Position numbers and translations under genes: made by a program. 8,592 bases of DNA, from positions 1 to 8,592 of the forward strand of contig CAIVCU010000266.1 in assembly GCA_903904495.1 (NCBI GenBank), given 5' to 3'. This DNA comes from an uncultured Chlorobiaceae bacterium (GTDB taxonomy: Bacteria; Bacteroidota; Chlorobiia; Chlorobiales; Chlorobiaceae). Of this stretch, positions 7,616-8,592 are shown one piece after another (within the stretch, counting starts at the first letter, position 1; each line of letters opens with the position of its first letter). The notes beneath the pieces were generated by a model that worked only from the letters and a program-made list of their open reading frames with translations, made no database searches and had not been told where the DNA came from.

Positions 7616-7840
7616 ATGAAAAAGAAGGGAGGGTGGATTACTATAAGTACAACAATTGATGGCAAGGTAAAAGAGGAGCATGAACTGGAATGGCTTGTTA
7701 GTGATAAACCTAATGTTAACAAAAAATACACATTTGAACAATGAACATTTCTTGTCGGAAAGGAGGATATTTTTGTAAGAACCCCTGAAGAGAGGTTTGT
7801 ATGCCACCTTCAGGTATTGCAGGAGCCCTGCGGAAGGTAA
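7616..7840 (+). pseudogene. Unrecognised small plus-strand gene or gene remnant with an in-frame TGA
   Basis: Starting at ATG 7616 the plus strand encodes 42 residues (MKKKGGWITISTTIDG..., then KEEHELEWLVSDKPNVNKKY) to a TGA at 7742-7744. The same frame then stays open for 31 more codons (TFLVGKEDIFVRTPEERF, then VCHLQVLQEPCGR) to TAA 7838-7840. Both halves show the mixed charged and hydrophobic composition of a real protein, whereas the antisense reading is rich in Phe, Leu and Cys, as shadow frames are. The frame is the same on both sides of the TGA, which suggests a single nonsense substitution (from CGA, TGG or similar) or readthrough rather than an indel. No strong Shine-Dalgarno precedes the ATG. 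It is divergent from prpE (29 bases between starts) and convergent with rsmA. A terminator-like hairpin with a T run overlaps its end on the same strand. I do not recognise the product. It may be a decayed gene or a small intact one whose stop is an error. Confidence 0.4.
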
Positions 7841-7858
7841 TGAGGTGGTCATTTTTTT
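7804..7858 (+). terminator. Probable rho-independent terminator reading rightward
   Basis: An outer stem CCACCT (7804-7809) pairs with AGGTGG (7843-7848). It encloses a perfect inner hairpin GCAGG-AGC-CCTGC (7819-7831). After the outer stem come TCA and seven T (7852-7858). The T run lies only on the plus-strand side, so the element fits the end of a rightward transcript (the small frame at 7616-7840) rather than the end of rsmA. The outer loop is large and unpaired in parts, and an alternative ACCTT/AAGGT pairing competes, so it is not a textbook terminator. Confidence 0.45.
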
Positions 7859-7869
7859 ATTGAAATTTG

Positions 7870-8592
7870 TTACGGAAGCGGCCTCAACTGGCTGAAAAGT
7901 TTGAAGAAATCTTCGATCGAAAGTGCTTCGGCGCGAAGTGTGAGTGTATTTCTGTCAACCAGCTCAAGATTATAGCTCTCTTTTAAATTGTTCAGAAGTG
8001 TCTTGCGGCGCTGGTGAAAGGCTGTCCGGATAAATCGGCTGAATCCTTTCTGATCTTCCATCCGGTCATTTTTATTTGGCGTCATGCGGATAACTGCACT
8101 GTCGACTCCCGGTTGCGGTCGAAAGACCTTTCGTCCGACCTTGAAGAGATAGTTGACTTGAAATGATGCCTGCATCTGGACGGCAAGGATTCCATACTCT
8201 TTTGTGCCAGGTTTGGCAACTATTCTCATTGCCACTTCATGCTGCATCATGAGGGTTGCTGAGATAAGGGAGTGGCGGTGTTCAAGCAGTTTGAAAAGAA
8301 TGGGCGTTGTAATGGAGTAAGGGATATTGCCGAGAACTCTTAAAGGTTTTTCTCTGGCAAGCGGTTCAAGGTCAATTTCAAGAAAATCGCCCTCAATAAG
8401 GTTCAGTTCCGGATACTCGGTACGGATGAATTCCGCCAGCTTCCGATCTTTTTCAATGACAGTAAAGAGAGGACAGATGTCAATGATCTCTCTTGTCAGG
8501 GAGCCGAACCCCGGGCCGATTTCCAGGATGTTGTCCCCGGGGCTGGCTCCGGATGCTGCTACTATTTTTCTGGTGATATTGCGGTCGGTCAG
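7870..8592 (-). CDS. rsmA: 16S rRNA dimethyladenosine transferase (RsmA/KsgA), 5' end beyond the window
   Basis: Dimethylates two adjacent adenines in the helix-45 loop of 16S rRNA (A1518/A1519 in E. coli) late in small-subunit assembly, using S-adenosylmethionine. The frame is open from base 8592, giving 240 residues before TAA 7872-7870. The first visible residues are LTDRNITRKIV, which in the family follow a conserved SLGQHF segment, so only about 20 N-terminal residues are missing. SAM-binding motif I is EIGPGFGSLT (visible residues 24-33), the acidic end of strand 2 is VIEKD, motif III is EGDFLEID, and the catalytic motif IV is NIPY (89-92). The C-terminal helical domain has FRPQPGVDSAVIRM and FHQRRKTLLNNL, both family signatures. 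The terminal segment AEALSIEDFFKLFSQL is also typical. It is on the same strand as the propionate cluster but separated by 283 bases that include an opposite-strand frame, so it is probably a separate transcription unit. Confidence 0.96.
   Translation of the reverse strand: MTDRNITRKIVAASGASPGDNILEIGPGFGSLTREIIDICPLFTVIEKDRKLAEFIRTEYPELNLIEGDFLEIDLEPLAREKPLRVLGNIPYSITTPILFKLLEHRHSLISATLMMQHEVAMRIVAKPGTKEYGILAVQMQASFQVNYLFKVGRKVFRPQPGVDSAVIRMTPNKNDRMEDQKGFSRFIRTAFHQRRKTLLNNLKESYNLELVDRNTLTLRAEALSIEDFFKLFSQLRPLP

Noticed and set aside
7742..7797. Selenocysteine at the in-frame TGA with the downstream stem as a SECIS element
   Set aside because: The only nearby stem starts about 36 bases after the TGA, further than bacterial SECIS hairpins, and the neighbouring residues resemble no selenoprotein active site (no CxxU or UxxC).
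7780..7797. Stem AACCTCT-CTTC-AGGGGTT on the minus strand as the rsmA terminator
   Set aside because: It is a good short helix in the leftward RNA, but the following sequence is CTTACAAAAATATCC with no U tract.
7613..7852. Minus-strand open frame of 79 codons between rsmA and prpE
   Set aside because: Its codons are the exact complements of the plus-strand small frame. The translation is rich in Phe, Leu, Cys and Tyr and looks like the shadow of that frame.

Overview
The window holds a minus-strand gene cluster for activating propionate and converting it to succinyl-CoA by the methylmalonyl-CoA route. It lies next to the rRNA methyltransferase gene rsmA (ksgA). In transcription order (high to low coordinates) the genes are: the 3' part of rsmA (8592-7870); a 283-base gap (7869-7587); a propionyl-CoA synthetase-type ligase, prpE-like (7586-5658); methylmalonyl-CoA epimerase, mce (5661-5254); a fused AccA-AccD-type acyl-CoA carboxyltransferase (5225-3422); the small subunit of methylmalonyl-CoA mutase, mutA (3385-1610); and the large subunit, mutB (1613 to beyond base 1). 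Two junctions, prpE/mce and mutA/mutB, are 4-base ATGA overlaps. The other two gaps are 28 and 36 bases, so the five metabolic genes are probably one operon.

The expected reaction sequence is: propionate + CoA + ATP to propionyl-CoA (ligase); carboxylation to (S)-methylmalonyl-CoA (the carboxyltransferase, which needs a biotin carboxylase and biotin carrier protein not encoded here); epimerisation to the (R) form (mce); and B12-dependent rearrangement to succinyl-CoA (mutA/mutB). The steps are reversible enough that the window alone does not fix the direction, but the ligase at the head of the operon suggests propionate assimilation.

Two things stand out. First, the carboxyltransferase reading frame is broken by one extra base in a run of five C (plus-strand G, 3826-3830). 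Protein similarity continues across the break in the +1 frame, so this is a sequencing error, a recent mutation or recoding. Second, the gap between rsmA and prpE is not empty. It has a plus-strand frame, 7616-7840, with coding-like composition and one in-frame TGA, and it ends in a hairpin followed by seven T on the same strand. I do not recognise its product.

The organism is a bacterium of moderate GC content. My impression from protein style and the gene set is a green sulfur bacterium (Chlorobium/Pelodictyon type). This is recall-based inference, not something the sequence proves. I see no tRNA, rRNA, CRISPR array, insertion sequence or phage gene. Apart from the 7587-7869 gap, non-coding space is limited to short intergenic stretches.
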